A DNA stretch of 64,000 bases from Sycobia sp. Sy_11 (GCA_018907035.1 JACCIC010000004.1:7586001-7650000), one strand, 5' to 3'; shown: positions 11,842 to 22,307, counted from the stretch's first letter. A program made the numbers and translations. Notes: generated by a model from the letters alone, not told the origin.

Positions 11842-12539
11842 CATTTGAGATTTAAACATTTTTATTTTGATATTCAATGTAATAAAAATATTTATTTTCT
11901 AACTATAGAAAAAATAAACTCTTACGGATCGGTAAACACGGTTCTGGTTTTACATTTAAGCATTCAAAATTGTTAGGATTTGAGAAGAAATCTCTGAGTG
12001 CTGGCAATTCACGATCTGCTTCACATAGTTCAGTGTGGAGTTCAAGTGCAGTAAGAAGTAATCTCTCACTTAATAATTTTGCAGCAATTTCATCATAAGA
12101 TATAACTTTTTGCCTTTGTTCATCTATCAAACATACCAATAATATTATAAAATGTACATTATAAACTTTTTAGAGTAGTAAATAAAAATACAAAGTCCAG
12201 CATAAACAATTATTCAACTAATGATAATGAAATTAAATTTGCTTATTTAAATTGAATTGTTTTAGAAATATCATTGTAATTTGTAATAACTAATGTTTCA
12301 TCTTAATTATAAGCTATGTTACCAGTTACATTATTTATAACTAGATCTTTATTATTTACCTTACAATTCATTGCTATTTTAATGACTTTTTTTAAACTAA
12401 AATTGCATTTAAAAATTACAATACATTTAACATGACTTTTTAAATATAAAATGTCAATAATAAGTACACGTCATTTACCTTTTCCAGGAACATCTTCAAA
12501 TGGAATGTTTCTAACCTCCTCGACGAATGGACTAGCCAT
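498..12539 (-). CDS. RELCH: RELCH: RAB11-binding LisH, coiled-coil and HEAT-repeat protein (5' part, seven exons)
   Basis: The human orthologue (KIAA1468) binds RAB11 on recycling endosomes and acts in cholesterol transfer to the trans-Golgi network. Minus-strand exons are 12479..12539, 11926..12123, 11523..11681, 10825..11291, 8153..8391, 1153..1463 and 498..784. Every junction is GT-AG and the phases agree (1,1,1,0,2,1,0). Recognition rests on several blocks known from the family: LLTALELHTEL, VAILEFELRKAKENI, YKLTSITFSDENENQDFE, DVGLNIPKPPEL, PRIVPNVILNKREEVIPLLL, RPIDDERQMIL and YSERRLLAAE. Together the exons give about 573 residues, against about 1,216 in the human protein. The C-terminal HEAT region therefore lies left of the window. 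The start at 12539 (MASPFVEEV) gives a short N terminus like the human NPFLSDS start region. Introns of 368, 6,689, 2,433, 231, 244 and 355 bp hold no other coding sequence of this gene that I can see. Identification is secure; the exon 5-6 junction is the least certain. Confidence 0.93.
1153..1463 (-). CDS. RELCH: RELCH exon 6 (start of HEAT region)
   Basis: Begins the HEAT solenoid: LPESFRCQVLWLCQN, then PRIVPNVILNKREEVIPLLL and ILFNLQKRPIDDERQMILAG. The acceptor is CATGTGTAG|G. The donor is TTGCAG|GTGGGG, in phase 1. Confidence 0.93.
1861..1990. repeat. Dispersed repeat end with GAAACGTT motif
   Basis: The minus strand reads a block around CCGAAACGTTGGTACC followed by an A-rich tail. A related block occurs near 49.37-49.45 kb (TTCGAAACGTTCG, again followed by A/T-rich sequence). 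Blocks of the form AAGG...CGAAACGTT are common dispersed repeats in animal genomes, often near Penelope-like elements. The family assignment is a guess. Confidence 0.3.
2128..2367. repeat. Direct tandem duplication, 123-bp unit
   Basis: The segment starting CAAAGCAAACATATATTAAT at 2128 recurs at 2251. Copies 2128-2250 and 2251-2367 are essentially identical up to the end of the second copy, so the event is recent or homogenised. No coding content. Confidence 0.95.
2762..2826. repeat. (TA)n microsatellite
   Basis: About 60 bp of alternating TA. It generates an artificial Ile-Tyr ORF on the plus strand, which is not a gene. Confidence 0.95.
3735..3774 (-). other. Possible first coding exon inside RELCH intron 5
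   Basis: The minus strand reads CGCCAAAATGCCGG, a good start context, giving MPVAKHTFNFTVQ and then a strong donor C|GTGAGT. Just upstream (3780-3850) is an unusually GC-rich patch with CACGTG and CCGCGG, promoter-like in this AT-rich DNA. I cannot find the next exon with confidence, so this is a candidate transcription start only. Confidence 0.3.
5041..5530 (+). pseudogene. pogo/Jerky-like (DDE_1) transposase relic
   Basis: A plus-strand translation, with stops and frameshifts, gives recognisable pieces of a pogo/Tigger/Jerky-type DDE transposase. These are FNNTTRLAGYDWFRKFL, then VDET (the first catalytic Asp region), SAERDRNVTA, SASGKYMHCTLIFLRK and GENLFMKWF. It stops abruptly at about 5530 where mariner sequence begins on the opposite strand. 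Not functional. Confidence 0.6.
5527..6354 (-). mobile_element. Mariner element, internally deleted and 3'-truncated
   Basis: The minus strand carries a mariner transposase. Its N-terminal HTH domain starts at about 6160 (LEQRCAIKFCAKLGETATET). It then jumps over a deletion into the catalytic domain (MFICFFDSKG, IPPGQTVNQV, HDNA), shifts frame (PPYSADMSPCDFFLFSHLKK) and ends WNMCIDAGGDYFEKPL near 5530. The 5' terminus is intact-looking: it reads TACGAGGTCAGACAATTAAG inwards from 6354. No matching end exists at the left, where the sequence passes directly into the pogo-like relic. The DDD residues are still present but cannot be read in one frame. Confidence 0.88.
6560..6660. repeat. (GAT/AAT)n and (TA)n microsatellite
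   Basis: An imperfect trinucleotide run of ATGATAAT units followed by a short TA tract. It produces a poly-Ser/Leu shadow ORF on the minus strand. Confidence 0.85.
7040..7600 (+). mobile_element. Mariner relic, internally deleted, catalytic Asp lost
   Basis: The plus strand encodes the second HTH (ALADIVRISNGSVDTILKDI), then after a stop KRVKSGLVSKHL. It then jumps to the C-terminal part PAHTALILREHF, PYSLYLAPRGFWLFSKLKRP and GGDYFEGGELDLEE. In mariners the third catalytic Asp sits in SPDLAPCDF; here the segment reads SLYLAPRGF, so it is gone. A different lineage from the copy at 5.5-6.35 kb, judging by the HTH sequence. Confidence 0.82.
8153..8391 (-). CDS. RELCH: RELCH exon 5 (acidic/Ser-rich linker)
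   Basis: A 239-nt exon with acceptor TTTTTAATAG|AGTTC and donor TTTCAG|GTAACT. Reading in phase 0 from exon 4 it stays open, with segments such as LNSSSTTPDKFEILESPPQD and DEPEEDDTVSIVVSLGD. It ends in phase 2, exactly what exon 6 needs. The linker is poorly conserved between species, so the call rests on phase, splice sites and coding look rather than on homology. Confidence 0.78.
8392..10824 (-). other. RELCH intron 4, no recognised content
   Basis: AT-rich sequence with no element I can name. A small less AT-rich island at about 10430-10520 is open in one minus-strand frame but has no clear splice sites or known motif. Confidence 0.6.
10825..11291 (-). CDS. RELCH: RELCH exon 4 (LisH motif and second coiled coil)
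   Basis: Carries the LisH motif (SLNYLVNEYLLAHSYKLTSI), the invariant DVGLNIPKPPEL segment, an acidic linker, and a heptad-rich helix from KEVELSRIICEQTEEINRLK to about NLEEMLANTN. The acceptor is TTTATAG|AA. The donor is TTGGG|GTATAAG, ending in phase 0. Confidence 0.93.
11523..11681 (-). CDS. RELCH: RELCH exon 3 (first coiled coil)
   Basis: Encodes ATLDSLDMTRYSEDGGG and then the coiled coil RVAILEFELRKAKENINSLR. The acceptor is CTTACAG|CA and the donor is ACAG|GTAATG. The block matches the vertebrate protein almost residue for residue. Confidence 0.93.
11791..11839. repeat. (TA)n tract between short inverted repeats
   Basis: The TA run is flanked by AATCTCAAAATAAAAATTTT on the left and a near-reverse-complement (ACATTTGAGATTTAAACATT) on the right. 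The microsatellite is therefore the loop of a small hairpin inside a RELCH intron. Confidence 0.8.
11926..12123 (-). CDS. RELCH: RELCH exon 2 (N-terminal LisH-like helices)
   Basis: Encodes DEIAAKLLSERLLLTALELH and LPALRDFFSNPNNFE, the conserved N-terminal helical block of RELCH. The acceptor is TTGATAG|AT and the donor is C|GTAAGAG. A (TA)n tract at about 11791-11839 lies in the following intron, inside a short inverted repeat. Confidence 0.92.
12479..12539 (-). CDS. RELCH: RELCH exon 1 (start codon)
   Basis: ATG at 12537-12539 opens MASPFVEEVRNIPFEDVPGK. The donor AAAG|GTAAAT leaves phase 1, and the next exon supplies AT to make Asp. A GAGAGG context precedes the ATG. This exon is too short to be found as an ORF alone; it was placed from splice phase. 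Confidence 0.8.
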
Positions 12540-12808
12540 CCTCTCAGAATTTTTCTTTTTTCGTAAGAAAAAAAATAAAAGAAAAGGAAAAACACCATAC
12601 AATTAAGGATGAAATAAGAAATAAAAATAATCACAAGACATGACAGCGGCGAGTTTAACAATAATACTAATTACGTAAATACTATTTCAACATTTCTATA
12701 TATTCTTATCAACTCCTTCTTCTCGAGCTCACAAATACGATTGGGAATAAATTGATATTAAAAAGAAAAACTGAACAAAAGTAAAAATATAGAAAATTCA
12801 GCTTAAAT

Positions 12809-12980
12809 TCAGCATTCAGCCAAATTTACCAATGTCCTTACAGATTCTGTTACTTTTATGCATACGTCAGTCGTCAGATCGTCATCAGGTATTGCACCAA
12901 CACCACCCAATGCACCTACATAGCACCTATAAATGCACTTATACCTGTTTATACCATTTTTATATACATTATGCACCAGC

Positions 12981-13049
<69 letters not shown>

Positions 13050-13195
13050 CGGAAAAATGAAGCTTCGCATTTAGATTCAAATCGAGCTACAACTTCCGGT
13101 GCGGGAGGTTTAAAGTATTTCGTACGCGGTTTAAAATTTACAAACATAATAGAATCCCTAACATATTGTTTGTTCTCTTTTGCAAAATGAACCAA
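12809..13195 (-). CDS. Small conserved-looking gene of unknown function, 83 aa
   Basis: Two stretches with protein-like composition flank a (TA)n tract. Exon 1 (13051..13195) starts MVHFAKENKQYVRDSIMFVN and includes PRTKYFKPPAPEVVARF. Exon 2 (12809..12915) encodes ALGGVGAIPDDDLTTDVC and ends VRTLVNLAEC before TGA. The frame is open straight through the TA tract as Ile-Tyr repeats. Splicing the tract out (C|GTTATA ... TGTAG|GT, 135 bp, phase 1 on both sides) gives a compact 83-residue protein with no low-complexity insert, which I prefer although the donor is weak. It ends about 270 bp upstream of the RELCH start on the same strand, so the RELCH promoter must lie in that gap or be shared. No family recognised; no signal peptide or membrane segment. 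Confidence 0.5.
12984..13048. repeat. (TA)n microsatellite
   Basis: About 65 bp of TA within the 83-aa gene's proposed intron. Confidence 0.95.
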
Positions 13196-13647
13196 AATAA
13201 TAGAATAATGAAATTATAGTAAACTTTATAATCATATTTCTAAAACATGTATAAGTGTACACGTAAACTTATTTTTAGCTCGTATCAAGTTCCTTCAAAT
13301 GAGCATTTTTCGTATTTCATTCCAATGAACATCGCAGTTTAACAAAACCTCATTAAATTTTATTATTTTGAAATGTTAGACAATCCTAATCTAATATCCT
13401 AACCTTTTAGCCGACCCTAATACTCATAGGCCGAGGCTGATATTTTGTGCAACAATTGTTGAGATTATATTGACGAAGCAGCTGCATAATGACAGAATCA
13501 TGATAATTTCAATGTTTAAAAATTCTTGCGTATATATAATCAGGTATGACAGAACGCAAGAACGCAAAGTCGACATTTGCGCTACACTGCCATACGATGA
13601 TCGCCGAAAGTTCGAACGAATCTTTCTATATGTAATTCACTTGACAT

Positions 13648-13703
<56 letters not shown>

Positions 13704-14147
13704 TTACAATCAATGCCAGATCAATGGGAGGAGAGCTGAATAGTGCTGAAGCACCGGATCTCTGATATTAGGAGCCCCCATAAAGCTCGACATAAGTAGT
13801 CAGGCACCAATTAAAAACCTTTATTAATGAAAGTACCATCTAAATTATTTTCAAATAATCGAACAATATTTCTGTAAAAGATGGATTCTAAAAACTGAAT
13901 AAAATAGATCAACTGATTAGCTCTCATGAAAATATAGAAAAGAGCACAATTACTGTATGATGATGTATCTTGATTATAAATTAGTCAGTTTTCACATCAA
14001 TGTAGAAGCAATTGGTATGGTACGAATAGAAGCTAAAATTGTACTACAATCTTGAAGCGTACCGTTGCCGTGATCGGTTCTGAATAGAACGAGGATTGCC
14101 ATTTCATGATAAGAACGAAGTATTCGATTTCTCCTTAGAACGGTAAA

Positions 14148-14215
<68 letters not shown>

Positions 14216-14279
14216 TAAAATATAATATCTTAAATTCCTAAAATACTTTAATTGTGCTTTTGTCGACTGCTTATATACA
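13196..14279. other. Intergenic, (TA)n at 13650-13700 and 14150-14212
   Basis: Contains two further TA tracts. A less AT-rich stretch at 13380-13630 is open in more than one frame but shows no start, splice or homology evidence. No RNA gene seen. Confidence 0.6.
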
Positions 14280-14781
14280 AATTAATAAATATTTTTATTG
14301 GTCTTACAGTCCAATTAAATCAATCGAAAATAATACGTAATAATATCAATATATATTTATATTAATATTAATACATCAATATACAAAAATCATAAAAATA
14401 AAAATTAAAATTAAAAATTATAATGACAGTCAGATTGTCTTTGTATACAATCATCCTCGTAGACTAATCTGAAAATAAAATATTAGCTGAAATTTTTTTT
14501 TTATATTACGTCTTCAATTAGGTAAGGGTGGTGGGGATAGTCAGATTGCACTTTACTAACATAAATTTTTTGAGCTAGTATTTTCTTTTCAGATTCGTCT
14601 ACGGGGGTGATTGTATACGAGGACAGTCTGAGTGTCATTATAATTTTTAATTTTAATTTTTATTTTTATTATTTTTGTCTATTGATGTATTAATATTAAT
14701 ATAAATATATATTGATATTATTACGTATTATTTTCGATTGATTTAATTGGACTGTAAGACCAATGGAAATATGTATTAATT
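14280..14781. mobile_element. Foldback/MITE element with about 180-bp arms
   Basis: The left arm from ATTGGTCTTACAGTCCAATT (about 14298) to about 14475 is matched in reverse complement by about 14590 to 14764 (AATTGGACTGTAAGACCAAT). The arms include the long TTTCGATTGATTTAATTGG segment and an inner core of CAGTCAGATTGTC-type sequence. The loop between 14476 and 14590 is unique. No ORF, so it must depend on a transposase from elsewhere. Related copies lie at 26.02-26.25, 26.75-26.89 and about 50.18-50.30 kb. Confidence 0.9.
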
Positions 14782-16789
14782 AAATTCCTAGAGTTGATTT
14801 CTGAGTTCGATCCTATATTAAAACAAAATATATCAAGAAACATAACTTAGTTTTGATAATTTAATAATTTACATATATATAAATTGATAATTTTATAATT
14901 TAATAAGAGTTTACTAATACAACAAGCAGAAAAAAATATTTAGTTCTACATTATTTTTTCTGTGATTTTAAAAAGTGAATATATTTTCATTATTTATTTT
15001 TCCGAATTTATTTATGAAAAATTTCTTTTTCTAGCGAAAGTCTGTAGTTACAAAACATAGTTATTTCCACATATGCTCTAGAAATTACAACCTTAAATAG
15101 GGCGAGGGGGGTGGATTTTAGCACGAGGTCTCGCAATAGCTTGATTCGATACTACTTATTGTATAAATTAAGAAATTTAATTCTTAATAATAATTTTTAT
15201 TTATAAGTTAATAATAATAATTTAATACTAAAAAATTAAAATGAAATATTTATCCATATGACATTATTGTTGTGTACAAATGTGCCTTCAAAACTGTAAT
15301 AAAAATGACCAATAATCAGTTAAGAACATGAATTTTTCACTAAAATTCAGTAGGCATATATTTTCATTCAGTAGGTATATATTTTAGTCCAAATGAGAAT
15401 ATATATGTATATACACACATCTCTCTCTTTCTCTTTAGCCGAACTAATAACCCTTTAATAACACAATAGGATCGGTCCTTGCTGTGCATGGCTGTATTGG
15501 ATTGGCTTGTTGCAAAATTGACTTATGAGAGATTTAAATTTCTCAGTCTATTTATTATTTTTTTCTCCCAAATTCATCTGGCTGATTTTTTTGTGAATTG
15601 TTTGAACATGGCTGGTTTACTTGCTCAAATTCTGAAACCAGGCACACATTTTCAGAAAGGTCATTATAGTGCATTCACGTGTTTGAGCAGCTCGTTTTCA
15701 CTGATTTCTCTAGGTTTTCCAGATTTGCCAATTGTATCATTTGCCAGATAATATGACCCAGGACCTTAGCATGTGCGCAATAGTTTACAATCTTCTAATT
15801 CTCTACTAAATACGGTTATTAAATTGCCTCAATACACTAGTGAACATATTTTTCGATGTTTAAATGGTACGCAGTCTACCAAGCGCTGGAAGTCGCGCTA
15901 GCATTCCTGAGTCCGAAAGTTATTACGAATACACAAACATATACGTTTTGGTTGATGAGTACTGGATAGGCCCAGAGCATCGGATCATCCTAGTCAAGGA
16001 GGCCTCGTTAATGGCGAAACTTTGTTTCCCGCGGGGCTCGATTTTCCGAGGTAACCCTGAGTTTATAAAAGCATCGATGTGGAAATCATTATAGTCGATT
16101 ATTTGCCGAAAAAAATATATCTACTTTATATATGATAATTTTTTTTTTTTCGGTACAGCTTTGTCTTATTCTCTATGTTCAGTGCTGCATATTTTATCCA
16201 ATTAAACTTATAGAATAACTAATATATGAAAAGAATTACTTTGACAAAACAAGCTTAAGAAATATATTTATATCTCATAACAAAATAAAATAAAAATGAT
16301 TTTTAATTTTGAATATTGGTTTAAAAATAGTTAGAAATAAAAAAAAAGTTAATGTTAGTGCATAAGATGTCATCAAATATAAGTAGAAAATAAAATATTA
16401 TTTTTTATATTATCAATGTTTTTGACAATCCCAACAGTGAATTGCAATTCTGAAAGATGGTTTCTGTTTTAAAAAGAATAAAGATCATGTACCTATCAAC
16501 TATGTTAGATAGTTGTTTATCTTCTTTAGCGGCAGTAGCCATTGAAAATATTTATTGAGACCATTAGATTGCAGTAACTTAATTGCAGATTTCGCTGACA
16601 AAAAGTGTAGAAAGAAGTTTTTTCTTTAAAACTTTATTAGATTGATTTTAAAAATATTTATATAAAAACTACTTTTAAAATTTGATATTAAATAAATTCT
16701 ATTTTTTTTTTAATGTATAAACATGGTATTTTTATTTTCTTTCTTTTTATGTATATGTATCATTTCAACTAGATCAAAATGATCTTTCG
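14782..16789. other. Intergenic, unassigned island at 15.45-16.09 kb
   Basis: 14.8-15.4 kb is plain AT-rich DNA. 15.45-16.09 kb is less AT-rich and open over about 270 and 230 bp, but the translations show no motif I know. They may be decayed transposon sequence. 16.1-16.78 kb shows nothing. Confidence 0.5.
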
Positions 16790-17860
16790 AAGGAGTCTCA
16801 ATCTTACAGATAGTCCAGGACCACGTGTAAGTCTAGTCCGACCCTGATGGCCGGCTTTCTTTTCTATATCACGGTACCTTAGGGAGATTTGTCAGTTTTT
16901 AGCGTAAATGTTTAATGTTGACATGCATGCTGGCTCTTTGCAGGCATGCAATAGGTAGCTCATACGTGGTAACGAGTAAGGATCCGCCATCGTAATCCTA
17001 AATCATGCCAGTTAAAAGCATTCGATCAACATCCTCTTTCAATGCTTGTCGTGAGGCCGTAGTAAGTAGTAAGGTGATGTTGTGATTTAGGAACGATCTC
17101 CGATTACAGTATGATATTCAGTAACTGCGCTTGATGGCACTGTTGACTTAACCATCTTGCTAAATTCTTGTATAAGTTTATGAAGATCGTCACGTATAGC
17201 ATAATAGAACATTTAAGAGCCGTGATTGAACGTAAGCAAATATCGAGCATGTCTATGCTTATCTTGTTATTGCATATTGCTTATCTTGTTATTTCCTCTT
17301 TGAATGTCTTTTCGTTGTCTAAGACTCCTTAGATCGTGACAAAGGCTTGCTAAAGCAAAATATCTATTATTTCTATTTTACTTTTGAGCGTATTAGGCGA
17401 TACGAGGTTACTTCTTTTATCCTATTGTTGCTCACTATCACGTTGCTTATGAAATGAGATTTTTATGGTAGTGCTCAATCGATTATGTTATTATTATGCG
17501 TGGACATAATGAAGCGACGTAATATTACAAATTTCACCAGAAACCAAATTGGCACTAAATTTCTCGTTATTTCTAACTGCAGGAAGGAAAACGAAACGGA
17601 TTTTCAAGGTGCGATTCGCTAACATGAATTCTACATTGTAAGTTGTAGTCAGTCTTTTTCTCCAGTACTACATTGAACAGTGCTTAGTAGACGCAAAGCC
17701 TGCTTCTTGTAAACTTCATTCTAAGGAGTAAGTAATTATCTTGGCCTAAGAATCTCTGTCTGAATGTTGATCTCCAACCGTGTCGTTGATTGCAACATCA
17801 ACGTTTATTTATCGTCGTTATCAAAGAAAATATATTCGTTATTAACTAATAGATACGATG
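16790..17860 (-). pseudogene. Probable Ty3/gypsy pol relic
   Basis: This kilobase is distinctly richer in G+C than its flanks. Minus-strand translation gives broken pieces resembling gypsy protease/RT. One is TLKIRFVFLPAVRNNE at about 17.6 kb. Another is the segment TEYHTVIGDRS, ITTSPYYL, DVDRMLLTGMI at about 17.0-17.15 kb, which lines up with the HRIDTGDxxPI ... EVDxMLxxGII start of gypsy RT. Many stops and frameshifts. The family call is moderate because no catalytic YxDD box was found. Confidence 0.45.
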
Positions 17861-18194
17861 TTTTCTAACAGAAGGAGAAGAAACTATTAAGAGTTAATAT
17901 TATAAGCAAAAACAGAACTACTTATTATATATAACAGATAATTTAAAAGAATATATTGTTATTCCTTTCCTTGAATCCGATCCCTGTAACTTCGGAAATG
18001 CCCTCTGCATCACAACCGTTGTTCATTTGACTCGATCGAGTACCTCATCTGAAATTTTTCACTGTATAGTTTATCGAGCGGAAGATCAAACAACACGATT
18101 TGTGCGAATATGCATCCTGAATTCTTGTTATTCTTGATTATATATGTTGGGTAAGGGGGGGATGAATCATTCGAAATGTCTTGCACGCGGCTGG

Positions 18195-19095
18195 TCCTAC
18201 TTGAATAAGACATTAAATGATTTGTTTTTATTTTTCAACATACTCCCTTTTTAGAAAGATACACTTCTTCCAACGTTCTGGCCATTTTTTAGCCCCTCCA
18301 AAAAAGGATTATTCAAACTCTCTAAAATAAGCCGCTATCTCGGCGATGACTTCCTTGTTTGAGCAAAATTTTTTTCCCGTGAACCATTTCTTCACATTAG
18401 GGAACAAGAAGAAGTTGCAGGGAGCCAGATCGGGTGAATACGGGAGGTGCGGCAGCAATTGATAAGGAAATTGATGCAGTTTGGTGGCGACAACTTCAGA
18501 TGAATGTGCTGGTGCGTTATTGTGATGAAACAACACCTTTTTTGCACCAAATGCGGCCGTGTCTCCTTCAATTTTTTTGTCGAAGCGGTCCAATAACTCA
18601 ATGTAATATTGTCCAGTGATCGTTTTTCCTTTTTCTAAAAGTCCATCAGGATGGTGCCCCTCGCATTCCAAAAAACCATTGCCATGATTTTTCCGGCCAA
18701 TGGGACCGTCTTTGCCTTGTTTGGAGCAGATTCACCGCGAGAAATCTATTGTTTTGATTGTTGCTTAATTTCTGGTATGTAATAATGAATCCAGGTTTCA
18801 TCAACGGTCCAAGGTTTCATATCAAAAAGTCCTTCGGATCTCGCTTAAATTGTTCCAAACACTGCTTCGAAGTTAACAGCCGCTTCCACTTGTTGTCTAC
18901 CGTGAAATATGAAAATGAAAAATAGAAAATGACAATTTTTTTATAGTCAACTTGTCATGTAAATTATTTGTTTATTGATATTTGAAATTTGTTTTGGTGT
19001 CGTTTGATAGATGGCAGCACACGATAATAACACCAGCTTCCCTAAGCAACGCCCTATGTCTTCAAACACGGGTACTTATTGAACCGCCCTCGTAC
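18195..19095 (-). mobile_element. Mariner element, transposase dead
   Basis: The minus strand encodes the catalytic half of a mariner transposase: LLEKGKTITGQYYIELLDRF, KKVLFHHNNAPAHSSEVVAT, LPHLPYSPDLAPCNFFLFPN and WFTGKKFCSNKEVIAEIAAY. The second and third catalytic Asp residues read Asn (HHNNA for HHDNA; APCNFF for APCDFF), so it cannot cut. The right terminus reads inward TACGAGGGCGGTTCAATAAG from about 19094. The left terminus near 18195-18215 keeps a degraded version (TACTTGAATAAGACATTAAA). Upstream frames at 18.66-18.9 kb hold further transposase fragments with stops. Confidence 0.9.
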
Positions 19096-22000
19096 ATATA
19101 TTACAAGAGAACTAAATGTATTAAAGAAATGTAATAAATTAGTATTTACAATGTTCTAAATTGTTGCATATTCAGTATCTCTTTAGTCTCTTTATCTAAA
19201 TAAGCTAATGCAAAATTGTGATTCTAAACAAAATATACAGATTCTATAACGTTGATATAATGACTGCTGCTAATAATGCTACTTCGTATATTATAAATTA
19301 CTATCAATCTAAAAATCAAATGTACAATATCGATAAAAGATTTAAAATATTATGAAAAAAGAGAGTGAAATAGAAAATTGGAAATTAACAGCTATTTATT
19401 TATTCTTAAAAAAAAAACAATAGGTAGATGGTATCTATCTTGATCTTGATTATAGCTAACATTATTGGGCACGTTGTAAAATATTGAATAATCATTACAT
19501 ATTATTCAAACATTTTGTTTAATGGAATTACAACTGTTTTTTTCTTCCGACTAAATAAACGGTTCTCTGTTATAAAGTTTTTTATATATGAAAATTAAAC
19601 TATAAAAATTTAGTGCATCCTCTTACTCTAGGTATATTTTATATTATTAATCATTAAGTGTCAAACAAAGCTTTATAGAAATGCAAAAGTTTTTAAAATG
19701 TCATAACCATAAACCATAAATAAAGTTTTAAAAACTTTAAATTAATTAAAAATGTTCTGAGAAGCCAGACATATATCGCTATTTGGTTCGATTCGGTTTG
19801 AGCATGAGACGAGTTATCGCGAAGTTCATACGAAAATTGTCTAGTCTGAAGACTGGGCCACGTTCATACATACGGTCCGGAAATTTTAATAGAAATAAAA
19901 ATTAGTTACATTTTCAACATTAATCGCTGCAGACATTCAACACTTTACACGGCACGTTCATGTCAGTTGGTGGCACAGTTTGGTTTCACGATACGGGCGT
20001 CCAAAGCGGTATGACTTTAGTAGCTATTGTTGGAAACTCTTATATTGCGCTAACAGAGATCATCTGTCCTATAAAAGTTTTCTAGTCTGGAACAAAAATA
20101 TCAATGTATTAACTAGATTGACTACCGTGTACGAGTGGTCGATATAACAATGATTGTTCGGATGAAAAATTGAACGTTACACCCTCGTTATACATAAACT
20201 ACTTTGATAAAATTTGCTAGAATTAATACTGCACGAATATGATTATTTAACAATCAATTCGGTGTAATTATCTCAAATTCCAAACTTAAAATATGAAAAT
20301 AAAGGAATTATTTCCGTTGCATTATGTTTTTATTACATAAATAAGTTAAATGTAAATTTTATACTTAAATTGTAAAAATGAAAAATAATGCAAACGAGGT
20401 CGTGAGTAGAAATATTATTATTAAATATAAATTTGTAATTGTCTATTTAATAAGTTCCACACACATTAAACACAATTTTTTGCAATCTTAGTTAATCTAA
20501 TTAAATATATATGAATAATTAAATTTTTAAAAATTGTATATAGTTCAACTTATTTTTAAAAATAAGTTATTAGATTATGATTTTAAAAATTGTTGTATGT
20601 TAAACGTTCTATTAGATCGAAAATATGATTTGTTCATGCATTATTTCCAAAATTAAAAGAATGTACGTGTATGTAAGTGCACACGCGGAAATGTTCATTT
20701 TAAAGAATATACCCAAGGATACCAATAAGTTTTCAAATGTAGTTAAAAAAATACGAATATATTCAAATATAAATTAGTATTGTTATATTGTAATAAAGCT
20801 CCAATATGTTAAATATTTTACGACTTCTCGTTTATTCTAGTTTATTGTTTTTTATGCATGTTATACCAGCCTGTTTATTAACAGTCACGTATACAGAATA
20901 TTATTTATATGCATATGTAATGTAAACATAGTAAAAATTAATTTGAAATAATTATATATGCTATTTACCATATAATTAAGTAACTTTTTGTTATCAAATG
21001 CACAAATTATTTTTATATCTTTTAAAAATCAAAATCAATATTGTAGGGCATTATTTTCCTGATTTATTTTATTACGATGACTAAGAAAAATCTTTTAAAA
21101 AATTACATTATTTACTGAAATTAAAATAATTTAAATTGTGATAGGATTTTTATTATAAGTATTTATTTATAAATTTTCATTAAACCAGTTTTTTTATTTA
21201 TATATAATGATATTTTATTTATGTTATAATCATTTTTCCAATTCGCATATTCGATATTTCTTGTAAAATTTAAAAAAAATAAAATTAATAATAATATAAT
21301 TTATTAAATTTATTAAAAAAATTTTAAAAGTTTTATTTCATTTCTAATAATGCAAATTATAATTACTAAAAATATTAAATGTTATCACTATATTATAGAA
21401 TGAAGAGCTTATGTAATTGCGAAATCTGAATAGGTTATACGTATTTTGATTTTGTGAAACAGAAAAAGGTGTTCTATATAATAAAACAATAATAGTTTTT
21501 ATTTTGCTTTGTTATGTATTAGCAATTGAGATAAATAAAAATTAAAGTAAAATTAAAATACTAAACATAAATAAATAAATACTAATATTTTCTTGAAATT
21601 TTTTGCAGATCTCTACATCTTAATGAACTAATTAAATTGTCGTAATCCATCGATTGAATGGTTATAATTTCTTCATTTATAATAGTTACAGGCAAACAAT
21701 TTCAATTAATAAAATATTTCAAAATATTATAATTATGACCATAATCTACATGAAAATAGTTATATGTTTTTTATTTATCGATAGGAATACAAATACAAAT
21801 AAATAAAAATTAATTTAAAGTTTGAAAACTTTCCTTTACGTTTACTAAAATACGTAGGAATGAAATATTATTTGTTATTTTATGATTACTAAAATGCAAA
21901 TTATTTTGTAAATAACTTTAAATATAAAAGCATTTTTGATAATATTAATGTAGTTTGTAAGCCTAAAATTTAATTTCAATGAATAAGAAAAAATCCATAA

Positions 22001-22232
22001 AAATGCATATTTCTAGTTGTACGTGCATGATCCTCTATAATATCATACAATAGCAGTACAATTAAAACGTCAAGTTAAAAAAAAACTATAAAAATATTTT
22101 TCTGAACAATGTACTTTTGAACAAAAGTAAACACAATGAAAAACTGGTATAATTTCTTGTCGTTTTTAAGTAAAATATCTTTGCAAATAAGTGAATAGTA
22201 GAAATGCACGTTTATAATTATTTTTTGGACAG
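19096..22232. other. Gene-poor AT-rich intergenic region
   Basis: Mostly featureless AT-rich DNA. An island at about 19750-20180 is less AT-rich (CGAGTTATCGCGAAGTTC, CACGGCACGTTCATGTC and similar) and stands out as possible regulatory or exonic sequence. No ORF, splice pair or homology supports a gene. Confidence 0.5.
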
Positions 22233-22239
22233 TATAAAA
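22233..22239 (+). promoter_or_regulatory. TATA box of secreted-protein gene
   Basis: TATAAAA, 75 bp before the ATG at 22308, followed by a relatively GC-rich CCTGGGACGC. A start site would be expected near 22263. Confidence 0.6.
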
Positions 22240-22307
22240 CCTGGGACGCAGAAAATGATCTCAAGTAGTTTTTTTTAGTCTATACCCTATAAACATTTAT
22301 ATTAAAC

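Noticed and set aside
13470..13739. Plus-strand 89-aa ORF
   Set aside because: The second half is TA repeat; the first half has no recognisable protein feature.
15479..16094. Two plus-strand ORFs (90 and 76 residues)
   Set aside because: No motif, promoter or splice evidence; kept only as an unassigned island.
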